This document shows positions 33,997 through 41,595 of a stretch of DNA of 64,000 bases, piece after piece. The first letter of the stretch is position 1. The number at the start of each line of letters is the position of its first letter. Where the stretch lies: assembly GCA_018335755.1 (NCBI GenBank), contig JAGXRK010000045.1, positions 372,001 through 436,000 on the forward strand. The letters run 5' to 3'. The position numbers were made by a program, and so were the translations under genes. The notes beneath the pieces were generated by a model. The model was given only the letters and a program-made list of their open reading frames with translations. It was not told the DNA's origin and searched no databases. Source of the DNA: Ignavibacterium sp. GTDB lineage: Bacteria; Bacteroidota; Ignavibacteria; Ignavibacteriales; Ignavibacteriaceae.

Positions 33997-34842
33997 CTTT
34001 AATTTTTTTTCAAACCAGTTTTTTCTCATATAATCAACTTCCTTACGATGCTTTTTCATAAAATGATCACCGCCTTCCAGCATTACTAATCTGAAGGGAA
34101 TCTTTAAGTCGAGAAGTTTATATGAAAGATCTATTGAATCGTGCGGTAGAACTCTGTCGTCTTCATTGCCGTGAATAATTAATAGCGGAGTGGTTTTAGA
34201 AAGTTTTTCCGGAAAGTTAACGATTGATCTGGATTCACATTTAGCATTAAAATCTTTTTCTCCGTACTTACCCATTGTCTGCTCGTAAAGCTTCCGCATA
34301 AATCTGCTTTCCTCGGAGTTGCAGCGTAGATTGGCAATTCCTCCCAACACTACTGCAGCTTTGAAAATATCAGATCTGGTTAACGTAAGGTAAGTCATCA
34401 TTCCGCCGCGGCTCCAACCCTCAATTCCCCAAATATTTTTATTTGCCTGAGGAATTTCTTCAGCTAATGGAATAAGATTAAGAATATCATTCAGATCACC
34501 ACCGCCAAATTCATCTTTACCTTCACCTCCATCATTACCGCGATACTGCGAAGCAAATACACAATATCCCCAGCTTGCGAGCTGTCCGTATATTCCTCGT
34601 GCAGTGAATTTGTCAATTACACCGGCATTACCAATTCCTCCTCTGCACCAGATTATGGAGGGATATTTTTTGCTATCGTCATTTGGATAAGAAATATAAC
34701 CTTTAACTTTCAATCCGTCTGATTCATAAGTTATTTTTTCAAGGGTCGTGTTCTGAATGACCTCATCACCCCACCCGCTGATTATCATTTTCTGCTGCGG
34801 TTTATTTAACTGAACAATTTCTCTTTCAATTATTCTGCTCAT
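33973..34842 (-). CDS. Alpha/beta hydrolase, prolyl-oligopeptidase/acylpeptidase-like
   Basis: A 289-residue cytosolic-looking hydrolase (no signal peptide). Nucleophile Ser lies in 'GIEGWSRGGMMTYL', catalytic Asp region in 'LIIHGNEDDRVLP' and His in 'LEGGDHFMKK', as in the S9 peptidase C-terminal domain but without the propeller. 'KGYISYPNDDSKKYPSIIWCRGG' is the typical strand before the oxyanion loop. The last residues, 'KKPHPTLP' and stop, are encoded by a dispersed repeat, so the natural C-terminus has probably been replaced. Substrate unknown. Confidence 0.86.
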   Translation of the reverse strand: MSRIIEREIVQLNKPQQKMIISGWGDEVIQNTTLEKITYESDGLKVKGYISYPNDDSKKYPSIIWCRGGIGNAGVIDKFTARGIYGQLASWGYCVFASQYRGNDGGEGKDEFGGGDLNDILNLIPLAEEIPQANKNIWGIEGWSRGGMMTYLTLTRSDIFKAAVVLGGIANLRCNSEESRFMRKLYEQTMGKYGEKDFNAKCESRSIVNFPEKLSKTTPLLIIHGNEDDRVLPHDSIDLSYKLLDLKIPFRLVMLEGGDHFMKKHRKEVDYMRKNWFEKKLKKPHPTLP

Positions 34843-34860
34843 TTACTTCTTTGATTTATT

Positions 34861-34868
34861 TATATTTG
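34861..34868 (+). promoter_or_regulatory. TAnnTTTG -7 element for the DUF192 gene
   Basis: TATATTTG lies 28 bp before the ATG at 34897, in the short divergent spacer with the hydrolase. No TTG at the expected -33 distance. Confidence 0.4.
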
Positions 34869-34896
34869 TGCCGCACAAATATCCGGAAAATAAAAA

Positions 34897-35442
34897 ATGG
34901 CTCAAAAGAAAAAGATACAAAGTAAACCAAAAGATCAAAAAGCAGCTGCAAAGAAATTTGGAATAATAATTTTAATTCTTGCATTGGCTGCATTTTTTAT
35001 TATCAATAATTTTTTAATTAATAATAGCGAACCTGAAGTGAAATATTACACATTCACAAAAGACGGAGTGCTGGTTTTTTCGGATAGTCTGGGTGCAGAA
35101 AAGATCAAAATTGATATTGAAATAGCAGATACAGAGTACAAACGTCAACTGGGCTTAATGAACAGAAAAAGTATGGAAGAAAACCAGGGAATGCTCTTTA
35201 TATTTAATGAAGAGAGACTACAGTCTTTTTGGATGCTGAACACACTTATTTCACTGGATATAATGTTTGTTAATAAAGAAAATAAAATTGTTACCATTCA
35301 TAAAAATACAACTCCCCTTTCCCATCAAAGTTATCCCTCTTCTGAACCAGCTATTTACGTAGTGGAAGTGGTAGGCGGATTTTGTGACAAATACAACATT
35401 TTACCGGGTGATAAAATAAACTGGATGGGAACGAGACTGTAA
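34897..35442 (+). CDS. Membrane-anchored DUF192 domain protein
   Basis: A 181-residue protein with a basic N-terminus, one TM anchor (FGIIILILALAAFFIINNFLI) and an extracytoplasmic DUF192 domain. 'KIDIEIADTEYKRQLGLMNRKSMEENQGMLFIFNEERLQSFWMLNTLISLDIMFVNKENKIV' is the family core, ending with 'AIYVVEVVGGFCDKYNILPGDKI'. Function of DUF192 is not established. It starts a plus-strand pair with proC after a 60-bp spacer. Confidence 0.88.
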   Translation: MAQKKKIQSKPKDQKAAAKKFGIIILILALAAFFIINNFLINNSEPEVKYYTFTKDGVLVFSDSLGAEKIKIDIEIADTEYKRQLGLMNRKSMEENQGMLFIFNEERLQSFWMLNTLISLDIMFVNKENKIVTIHKNTTPLSHQSYPSSEPAIYVVEVVGGFCDKYNILPGDKINWMGTRL

Positions 35443-35502
35443 AAAGTCAAAAATCACTTTTTCGAAAGTAATCTAATTGATAAAAACATATAAAGAATAG
35501 TT

Positions 35503-36318
35503 ATGATATCAAATAAAAATATAGCAATACTTGGCGGAGGAAATATTGGAATTTCAATAGCAAAAGGTTTGGAAAACTCAGATCTTTTTGAGAACAAAAA
35601 TATTTATGTGACAAGAAGACGAATCGAACTGTTAGAGAATCTTAGCATTGCCGGATTTAAAGTAACATCTGATAATAAAGAAGCTGTTAGTAAATCTGAT
35701 ATAATAATTATTGCTTTACAGCCGCAGCAATTAAACGAATTGCTTGCAGAAATAAAACCCGTTCTAAAATCTGATAAACATTTAATTATTTCTGTAGTTT
35801 CTGGTGCAAGCATTAAAGCTATTAAAGATCATCTTGGAAATAAAGTTGAAGTTATCCGCGCAATGCCGAATACTGCTATAGCAATAAAGGAATCTATGAC
35901 CTGCATTTGTGCAGACACTAAAACGAACGGATCATTAAAAGTTGCCGAAGAAATTTTTAATCAGGTTGGTAAAACTCTTATAATTGATGAAGAACTTATG
36001 ATACCTGCAACTGCTTTGTGTGCTTGCGGCATAGCGTTTTTCTTAAGAGCTGTCAGGGCTGCATCTCAGGGAGGGATAGAAATAGGATTTCACTCGGAAG
36101 AAGCACTGATAATGGCTGCACAAACAGCTAAAGGCGCCGCCGCATTGTTATTAAGTGCTGAATCGCATCCTGAGGGCGAGGTTGATAAGGTAACCACTCC
36201 CCGCGGTTGTACTATATCAGGATTAAACCAGATGGAGCATCATGGATTTAGCTCTTCTATGATAAAGGGAATTGTTACTTCCGCTGAGAAAGCGGCATTG
36301 TTGTACAAAGTTGAATAG
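35503..36318 (+). CDS. proC: Pyrroline-5-carboxylate reductase
   Basis: Last step of proline biosynthesis: NAD(P)H-dependent reduction of 1-pyrroline-5-carboxylate. The 271-residue protein has an N-terminal Rossmann motif 'IAILGGGNIGISIAKGL', the 'VIRAMPNTAIAIKESMTCIC' active-site region and the C-terminal family signature 'VTTPRGCTISGLNQMEHHGFSSSMIKGI'. It converges with gmhA, with only 6 bp between the stop codons. No other proline gene is present. Confidence 0.95.
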   Translation: MISNKNIAILGGGNIGISIAKGLENSDLFENKNIYVTRRRIELLENLSIAGFKVTSDNKEAVSKSDIIIIALQPQQLNELLAEIKPVLKSDKHLIISVVSGASIKAIKDHLGNKVEVIRAMPNTAIAIKESMTCICADTKTNGSLKVAEEIFNQVGKTLIIDEELMIPATALCACGIAFFLRAVRAASQGGIEIGFHSEEALIMAAQTAKGAAALLLSAESHPEGEVDKVTTPRGCTISGLNQMEHHGFSSSMIKGIVTSAEKAALLYKVE

Positions 36319-36324
36319 TTTAGA

Positions 36325-36906
36325 TTATCCGTATAACTTATCTTCAACCAGCTCACAAACAATATGAGCAACTGTAATATGCCCTTCCTGTATTCGCTGT
36401 GTATTGGAGGAAGGAATAACTAACGGAAGATCAACAAGTGATTTTAATTTACCGCCGCTTCCCCCAAGAAATCCAATTACTTTCATCCCTTTTTGATGAG
36501 CCATTTCAACTGCTTTAATTACATTATTAGAGTTACCGCTGGTAGAAATTGCTATTAGAACATCGCCTTTGTTTCCGAGTCCTTCCACACTCCGTGCGAA
36601 TACATTTTCAAAACCTATATCATTACCTCCGGCAGTAAGATTTGAAGTATCAGTGGTAAGTGCAATTGCAGGTAAAGCCGGACGGTTTATATGATGACTC
36701 AATCTTATCATCAATTCAGTTGCAATATGCTGGCAATCAGCAGCACTTCCGCCATTACCGCATAACAACAATTTATTTCCCGTCTTAAAACATTCAACTA
36801 AAAGATCAATTGCTTTTACTATGTCATCAAAACAATACTCTTTTATTTTAAGTTTTGTCTCAGAACTTTCATTCAGAGAGTCGGTTATGAATTTATTTAC
36901 ATCCAT
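36325..36906 (-). CDS. gmhA: Sedoheptulose-7-phosphate isomerase (SIS domain)
   Basis: A 193-residue SIS-fold protein matching GmhA: 'KLLLCGNGGSAADCQHIATELMIR', 'ALTTDTSNLTAGGNDIGFENVFARSVEGLGNKGDVLIAISTSGNSNNVIKA' and 'QEGHITVAHIVCELVE'. It would convert sedoheptulose-7-phosphate to D-glycero-D-manno-heptose-7-phosphate for lipopolysaccharide or glycan heptose. It lies 5 bp downstream of the GGGP-synthase-like gene, so they are co-transcribed; other heptose genes (gmhB, hldE) are not in the window. Confidence 0.92.
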   Translation of the reverse strand: MDVNKFITDSLNESSETKLKIKEYCFDDIVKAIDLLVECFKTGNKLLLCGNGGSAADCQHIATELMIRLSHHINRPALPAIALTTDTSNLTAGGNDIGFENVFARSVEGLGNKGDVLIAISTSGNSNNVIKAVEMAHQKGMKVIGFLGGSGGKLKSLVDLPLVIPSSNTQRIQEGHITVAHIVCELVEDKLYG

Positions 36907-36911
36907 TATTA

Positions 36912-37670
36912 CTAAACCAAAAGACCTTGTTTAATATGAATTGCAGAAGCAAATTCTTTTATCATATCCCAGTTATCTTCATTCTCAAAAAAATTACCTG
37001 TTACAATAATTGAAGCACCGTTTTCAACCTTTTCTCTTGCTGTGTTAGGATTTCGTAATCCGCCTCCTACAATAACGGGAATTGAAACCAGTTGGCTGAC
37101 AGCTTTTACCATTTCATTAGGCACAGGATTATCTGCACCACTGCCGGCCTCAAGATAAATTAATTTCATACCAAGATATTCTGCAGCAAGAGCCGTTGAT
37201 GCGGCAATTTCCGGTTTATTTCTCGGAATTGGTAAACTCCCGCTCATATAAACTGCCGTGGTTGTTGAACCGGATTCGACGAGAATATATCCAGTTGAAA
37301 TCGGCTCTATTCCAGTTTTTTTTATTATCGGTGCAGCTAAAACATGTTTACCAATCAGGTGTTCGGCATTTCTTCCACTTACAACTGAAAGAAATAGAAT
37401 TGCATCAGCAAAGGATGAGACCTGGTTAACACTTCCGGGAAAAATAATTGCAGGCAGCGAGGAAGAGGTTTTAACCATTTCAATAAAGCTGTCCATATTA
37501 TTGTTAACCATCAGGCTGCCGCCGATTAGAAATCCGTCAACACCGGAATTTTCGCAATGCTTAACAAATGGGATAAGTTTTTCTTCGGAAAGTTTATCTG
37601 GATCCAGCAATATCAGATATGCTGCACCCTTTTCCTGTATTGTATTTTGTAAATATTTATAAATCTTCAT
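36912..37670 (-). CDS. Geranylgeranylglyceryl phosphate synthase-like protein (GGGPS/PcrB family)
   Basis: A 252-residue TIM-barrel prenyltransferase that would join an isoprenoid diphosphate to sn-glycerol-1-phosphate. Family motifs seen: 'YLILLDPDKLSEEKL', 'DGFLIGGSLMVNNNM', 'PAIIFPGSVNQVSSFADAILFLSVVSGRN', 'KLIYLEAGSGADNPVP' and the phosphate-binding 'PVIVGGGLRNPNTAREKVENGASIIVTG'. In archaea this begins ether-lipid synthesis; bacterial homologues occur in Firmicutes (PcrB) and the FCB group. The glycerol-1-phosphate source is not in the window. It is followed by gmhA after 5 bp. Chain-length specificity is not predictable by eye. Confidence 0.9.
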   Translation of the reverse strand: MKIYKYLQNTIQEKGAAYLILLDPDKLSEEKLIPFVKHCENSGVDGFLIGGSLMVNNNMDSFIEMVKTSSSLPAIIFPGSVNQVSSFADAILFLSVVSGRNAEHLIGKHVLAAPIIKKTGIEPISTGYILVESGSTTTAVYMSGSLPIPRNKPEIAASTALAAEYLGMKLIYLEAGSGADNPVPNEMVKAVSQLVSIPVIVGGGLRNPNTAREKVENGASIIVTGNFFENEDNWDMIKEFASAIHIKQGLLV

Positions 37671-37757
37671 AAAGAATGCTTAAATGATGATTCAATATAG
37701 GAATTTTGATTTAGAGAATAAAGAAATGAAATACTCTAAAATCCCATTTAATTAGAA

Positions 37758-40496
37758 TTAACCTGTATTTCTGATCCCGGCAGCAATTCCATTAACACTT
37801 GATCTTAATATTTTCAGCAACTCATTTTTATAGGCAGATTCTTCCGATGCTCTGTATTTTCTGATCAATTCTACCTGCATAAAACTGATAGGGTCCAGAT
37901 AAGGATTTCTGAGAGAGAGTGTCCGTTGGAGTAATTTGTCATGGTCTAATAACTTCTTTTCACCTGTAATTTTTAACACAGCTTCAACTGATCTATTGTA
38001 TTCATTCCGTATTAAATTAAAAATCTCTTTTGAATATTTATTTTTATTTAATAAAGTATATTCATTTCCAATCAGCATATCAGTTTTGAATAATACCATT
38101 TCAATATTCTGCACCAATGAGTTAAAGAATCTCCAGTTCTTATAAAGCTTGCGTAATTCTGGAATAGATATATCTTTGTTCTTAATTGAATCGAATATTG
38201 CAGTACCGAATCCAAACCAGCCGGATATTGTTTGGCGGTTTTGTGTCCAGCTAAATACCCAGGGAATTGCTCTGAGTGATCTGATATCATTAGTCTTTTT
38301 TCTGGATGCTGGCCTGGAGCCAATTTCAAGTTTTTCAATTATGTCGACTGGAGTTACCGATCTGAAATATGAGATAAAATCTTTATTCTGAAGCAAAGAA
38401 TTATATGCCTGATATGCCTTCTCAGAGATTTTTTCAAACTTCAATATGTGGTCATTAATTTCGGATCTGTGAAGATTTGAGAATGATTGCGCGGTTTTCA
38501 GCAATACTGCTGATGAAACAGTTTCCAGACTTTGCTTTGTAATCTGTGGAAGCAGGAACTTAGATGAGATCATTTCCCCCTGTTCAGTAATTTTTATTTT
38601 ACCCTTAATTGTATTCGGCGGTTGCGCCAGAATAGAGCGATTTACAGGTCCTCCACCTCTTGAGATACTTCCTCCCCTTCCATGAAACAGGATCAAATGA
38701 AATTTTTTTCTGCTGAGTTTTTCCAGTTCAATTTGAGTTTTATAAAGTTCAAAATTAGAAGTAACAATACCACCGTCTTTGTTACTATCTGAATAACCAA
38801 GCATAATTTTTTGAGAATTATTTCTTGACTTCAAATGTTTTTTATATAAATCGATCTTCAAAAGATCATTGATAATTGAAGCTGAGTTACGAAGATCTTC
38901 TATAGTTTCAAAGAGTGGAAGTATATCAATATCGGAACCAATCACCTTGCCGTTTTTGAACTTCACAAGACCAACTAGTTTTGCTACATATAAAACACCA
39001 AGAATATCAGACACTGAAGAACAATTACTTATTATATAATCATCAGCTGATTCGGGTGATATATTATCTTTAGCCCATCTGATGAGTGCAACTTCATTTA
39101 CAACCTTAATTGTTTTATCGTTCAAACCAGATTTGATTTTATGGAAGTCATAAGATTTTCTTATCTCACCGGTGATCAGACCAATTTTGCTATTTTCAGG
39201 AAGCTCTAAATAGTTATCAATATTTAAATTTGTTTTAAATATCTCTGACATAGCATTTATTATTTGTTCTGAATTCTGCCTTATATCAAGTTTAACGAAA
39301 TGAAAACCAAATGTTTTTATTTTAATGATTAAAGGTTTCAGTAGCTCATTATAGACAATTTCAGATTGATTCTTAAGAACACTTTTCGCAATTAATTCAA
39401 TATCAGAAAGAAATTCATCCGTATTCCTGTAATAAAGATTTTTTCTATCTATTGTGTTTTCAAGCTTTTTATAAATCAGGTACAACCAGGTTCTGTAAAC
39501 TTCGGAAGGTTCTCTTAATTTATTATCCGTTAGTGATACATTTAACCTTTTTCTATCGGTTTCGATTGATTTTCTTAATTGAGGGAGTACATTTTTGATT
39601 TTATCAGAAATACTTAAATGTTCATAAATTCTATTAAGGTCATCAAGATATAATTTTATTATTTCCTTTCTGTGAAGATTAAATGTGTCCATTGTAGTTT
39701 GTTCAGTAACAAAAGGGTGTCCATCACGGTCGCTGCCAATCCATGAGCCAAATTTTATAATCGGTATATCAAATTTTAATTTACTGTTGTAATGTTTAGA
39801 ATATGATATATTCAATGACTCATAAAAATACGGCAATATTCTGTAAATGCTCTCCTTAAAAAAGAACTGACCTCTTATAATTTCATCTGTAATGGTTATT
39901 TTACTAAATCTAATCTCATTCGACTGCCAGAGTAAAGTTATTTCTGTTTTGATTTTTCTCTTTAATCCCGGATCTTCAGAGCCAATTATCAACCCAAGTT
40001 CTTTTTCTATAATAAGATTGCTGATTCTGAGAATTTTCTTAAGTATTGTTTGACGTGTTGCTTCGGTAGGATGTGCTGTAAACACCAAAAATATTTCAAG
40101 ATTTGAAAATATTTTTTCTATAAACGCTTTATCAGAATTAATATTTTTTATTTCATAAAATGATTCATCCAGAAAAGAATTGGTTGTATCGCGGCTTTTA
40201 CTCGATGTTCTGTTTAATAGGATCTTATTAACTTCATCAGCAGCATTTACAAGAATAAAATAAATTGAAAAAGCTTTAATAATCTGGTGAATTTCTGTTA
40301 AGGTAAGTTTAGAAATTAATTTTTTTATTTTTTTTACTGATGATAAATCGTTTTTTTGTCTTAGACTTTTTGTTAAAGCCCGCAGTTTTTCAACAGTATC
40401 AAACAGCTGTTCACCTTCCTGTTCAATAAGAACTTCACCAAGCAGATAACCAAGTTCTTTTATACTGGAACGTAATTTTTTATCGTCAAAAATCAT
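37758..40496 (-). CDS. ppc: Phosphoenolpyruvate carboxylase
   Basis: Fixes bicarbonate onto PEP to form oxaloacetate, an anaplerotic reaction. The 912-residue protein is full length. Catalytic His region 'FTAHPTEATRQTILKK', 'KFGSWIGSDRDGHPFVT', 'MLGYSDSNKDGGIVTSNFELYK', the glycine-rich loop 'LFHGRGGSISRGGGPVNRSI', 'RAIPWVFSWTQNR' and the C-terminal 'SVNGIAAGIRNTG' are all visible. The AT-rich codon use gives many Lys, Asn and Ile. It is monocistronic with short AT-rich flanks. Confidence 0.96.
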   Translation of the reverse strand: MIFDDKKLRSSIKELGYLLGEVLIEQEGEQLFDTVEKLRALTKSLRQKNDLSSVKKIKKLISKLTLTEIHQIIKAFSIYFILVNAADEVNKILLNRTSSKSRDTTNSFLDESFYEIKNINSDKAFIEKIFSNLEIFLVFTAHPTEATRQTILKKILRISNLIIEKELGLIIGSEDPGLKRKIKTEITLLWQSNEIRFSKITITDEIIRGQFFFKESIYRILPYFYESLNISYSKHYNSKLKFDIPIIKFGSWIGSDRDGHPFVTEQTTMDTFNLHRKEIIKLYLDDLNRIYEHLSISDKIKNVLPQLRKSIETDRKRLNVSLTDNKLREPSEVYRTWLYLIYKKLENTIDRKNLYYRNTDEFLSDIELIAKSVLKNQSEIVYNELLKPLIIKIKTFGFHFVKLDIRQNSEQIINAMSEIFKTNLNIDNYLELPENSKIGLITGEIRKSYDFHKIKSGLNDKTIKVVNEVALIRWAKDNISPESADDYIISNCSSVSDILGVLYVAKLVGLVKFKNGKVIGSDIDILPLFETIEDLRNSASIINDLLKIDLYKKHLKSRNNSQKIMLGYSDSNKDGGIVTSNFELYKTQIELEKLSRKKFHLILFHGRGGSISRGGGPVNRSILAQPPNTIKGKIKITEQGEMISSKFLLPQITKQSLETVSSAVLLKTAQSFSNLHRSEINDHILKFEKISEKAYQAYNSLLQNKDFISYFRSVTPVDIIEKLEIGSRPASRKKTNDIRSLRAIPWVFSWTQNRQTISGWFGFGTAIFDSIKNKDISIPELRKLYKNWRFFNSLVQNIEMVLFKTDMLIGNEYTLLNKNKYSKEIFNLIRNEYNRSVEAVLKITGEKKLLDHDKLLQRTLSLRNPYLDPISFMQVELIRKYRASEESAYKNELLKILRSSVNGIAAGIRNTG

Positions 40497-40567
40497 GTTT
40501 TAATAATTATTCCGGATTTGAATTATTAATTGCAGCAAAAAACTAAAATTAATAAGTTTGTTTAATC

Positions 40568-41095
40568 TTACTTTCTTTGCAGGTAAAACATACCCGCTAT
40601 TGTCTTTGCGTCGGTTATCTCACCATTTAAAATCATTTTATTAATTTCATCAATAGAATACTCAAAAATTTCCATTCCAATTTCACCTTCTTCACGGTTG
40701 TGATTGCCGGGTACTAATCCTGTAGCCATATAAATATGCAGAATCTCTGTGCAGTATCCGGGTGCTGTTAATATCTCACCGAGTTTTGTGATTTCCCCGG
40801 CTTTATAGCCGGTTTCTTCCTCCAATTCACGTGTTGCACAGATTAAAGGATTCTCATTTGCATCAAGTTTGCCGGCAGGAAATTCTATGAGCCAGTCTTG
40901 TATTGGATATCTAAACTGCTTAACCAGAATGATTTTACCGTCTTCCTTTACAGGAATAACAACTGCTCCACCGGGATGGACGGCAACTTCTCTTATTCCG
41001 CTATTACCTGATACATTATAGTTTATCTCATCAACCTTGAGATCAAACACTTTACCACGGAATAATATTTCACTTTTCTTTACTTTAAAATTCAT
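40568..41095 (-). CDS. Nudix hydrolase, ADP-ribose pyrophosphatase-like
   Basis: A 175-residue Nudix protein. The Nudix box 'GKLDANENPLICATRELEEETGY' carries the full Gx5Ex7REUxEExGU motif. 'GGAVVIPVKEDGKIILVKQFRYPIQDWLIEFPAGKL' before it is characteristic of ADP-ribose/NDP-sugar pyrophosphatases (NudF/YqkG group), and 'EILTAPGYCTEILHIYMATGL' after it fits the same group. It likely hydrolyses ADP-ribose to AMP and ribose-5-phosphate. It follows YkvA on the same strand but is separated by a terminator. Confidence 0.92.
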   Translation of the reverse strand: MNFKVKKSEILFRGKVFDLKVDEINYNVSGNSGIREVAVHPGGAVVIPVKEDGKIILVKQFRYPIQDWLIEFPAGKLDANENPLICATRELEEETGYKAGEITKLGEILTAPGYCTEILHIYMATGLVPGNHNREEGEIGMEIFEYSIDEINKMILNGEITDAKTIAGMFYLQRK

Positions 41096-41127
41096 AAAAA
41101 TCTTTTTGTATATGCAGAATTGTAAAT

Positions 41128-41157
41128 TAAAAAAGATGCCGGAACAAGTCCGGCATT
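41128..41157 (-). terminator. Intrinsic terminator after the YkvA-type gene
   Basis: Minus strand: ATGCCGGA / TCCGGCAT stem of 8 bp (41136-41143 with 41149-41156), loop of 5, then TTTTTT from the A-run at 41129-41134. Confidence 0.8.
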
Positions 41158-41169
41158 CTGTAATAAGAA

Positions 41170-41586
41170 TTATCTTCGATAGCCTTTATCGTAATAAGGA
41201 ATCAATTCACTTCCGAGAAATTTCAACAGAGCAGTTACAACTCCAAGATCATCCATGTAACCGATAAGCGGAGCGATATCCGGTATTGCATCAATCGGGG
41301 AAATAAAATAAATAAGACCCATAACCACAATTGCTTTACGATGCCATGATACAAGCGGGTCTGTCATATAATTGAAGAGAGCAATAATATCTTTAGCAAA
41401 AGATATTTTCTTGCCGACCCTTTCGAGCTTTACCCAAAGATTATCCTCAACATAGTCTGCTTTTTCTCTATAATCTTCCTCAATTTTCTTTTCACTTCTT
41501 CCACCGAAATTAAATGCACCAAGATCTCCCATATTTTCAAATATTTCGTCATCGGGAGATACAATATCAAAACTTCTTTCCTTCAT
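41170..41586 (-). CDS. YkvA (DUF1232) family membrane protein
   Basis: A 138-residue protein. The conserved DUF1232 core 'LVSWHRKAIVVMGLIYFISPIDAIPDIAPLIGYMDDLGVVTALLKFLGSEL' contains the hydrophobic hairpin and the DxxPD-type motif 'IDAIPD'. The N-terminal half is charged and specific to this lineage. Function is unknown in the family. It starts 9 bp downstream of the S9 peptidase gene, so it is in the same transcript. Confidence 0.88.
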   Translation of the reverse strand: MKERSFDIVSPDDEIFENMGDLGAFNFGGRSEKKIEEDYREKADYVEDNLWVKLERVGKKISFAKDIIALFNYMTDPLVSWHRKAIVVMGLIYFISPIDAIPDIAPLIGYMDDLGVVTALLKFLGSELIPYYDKGYRR

Positions 41587-41595
41587 TTTTATCTC

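Noticed and set aside
37258-37662. 134-aa plus-strand ORF over the GGGP synthase gene
   Set aside because: Antisense to a well-supported TIM-barrel protein and without a ribosome binding site.
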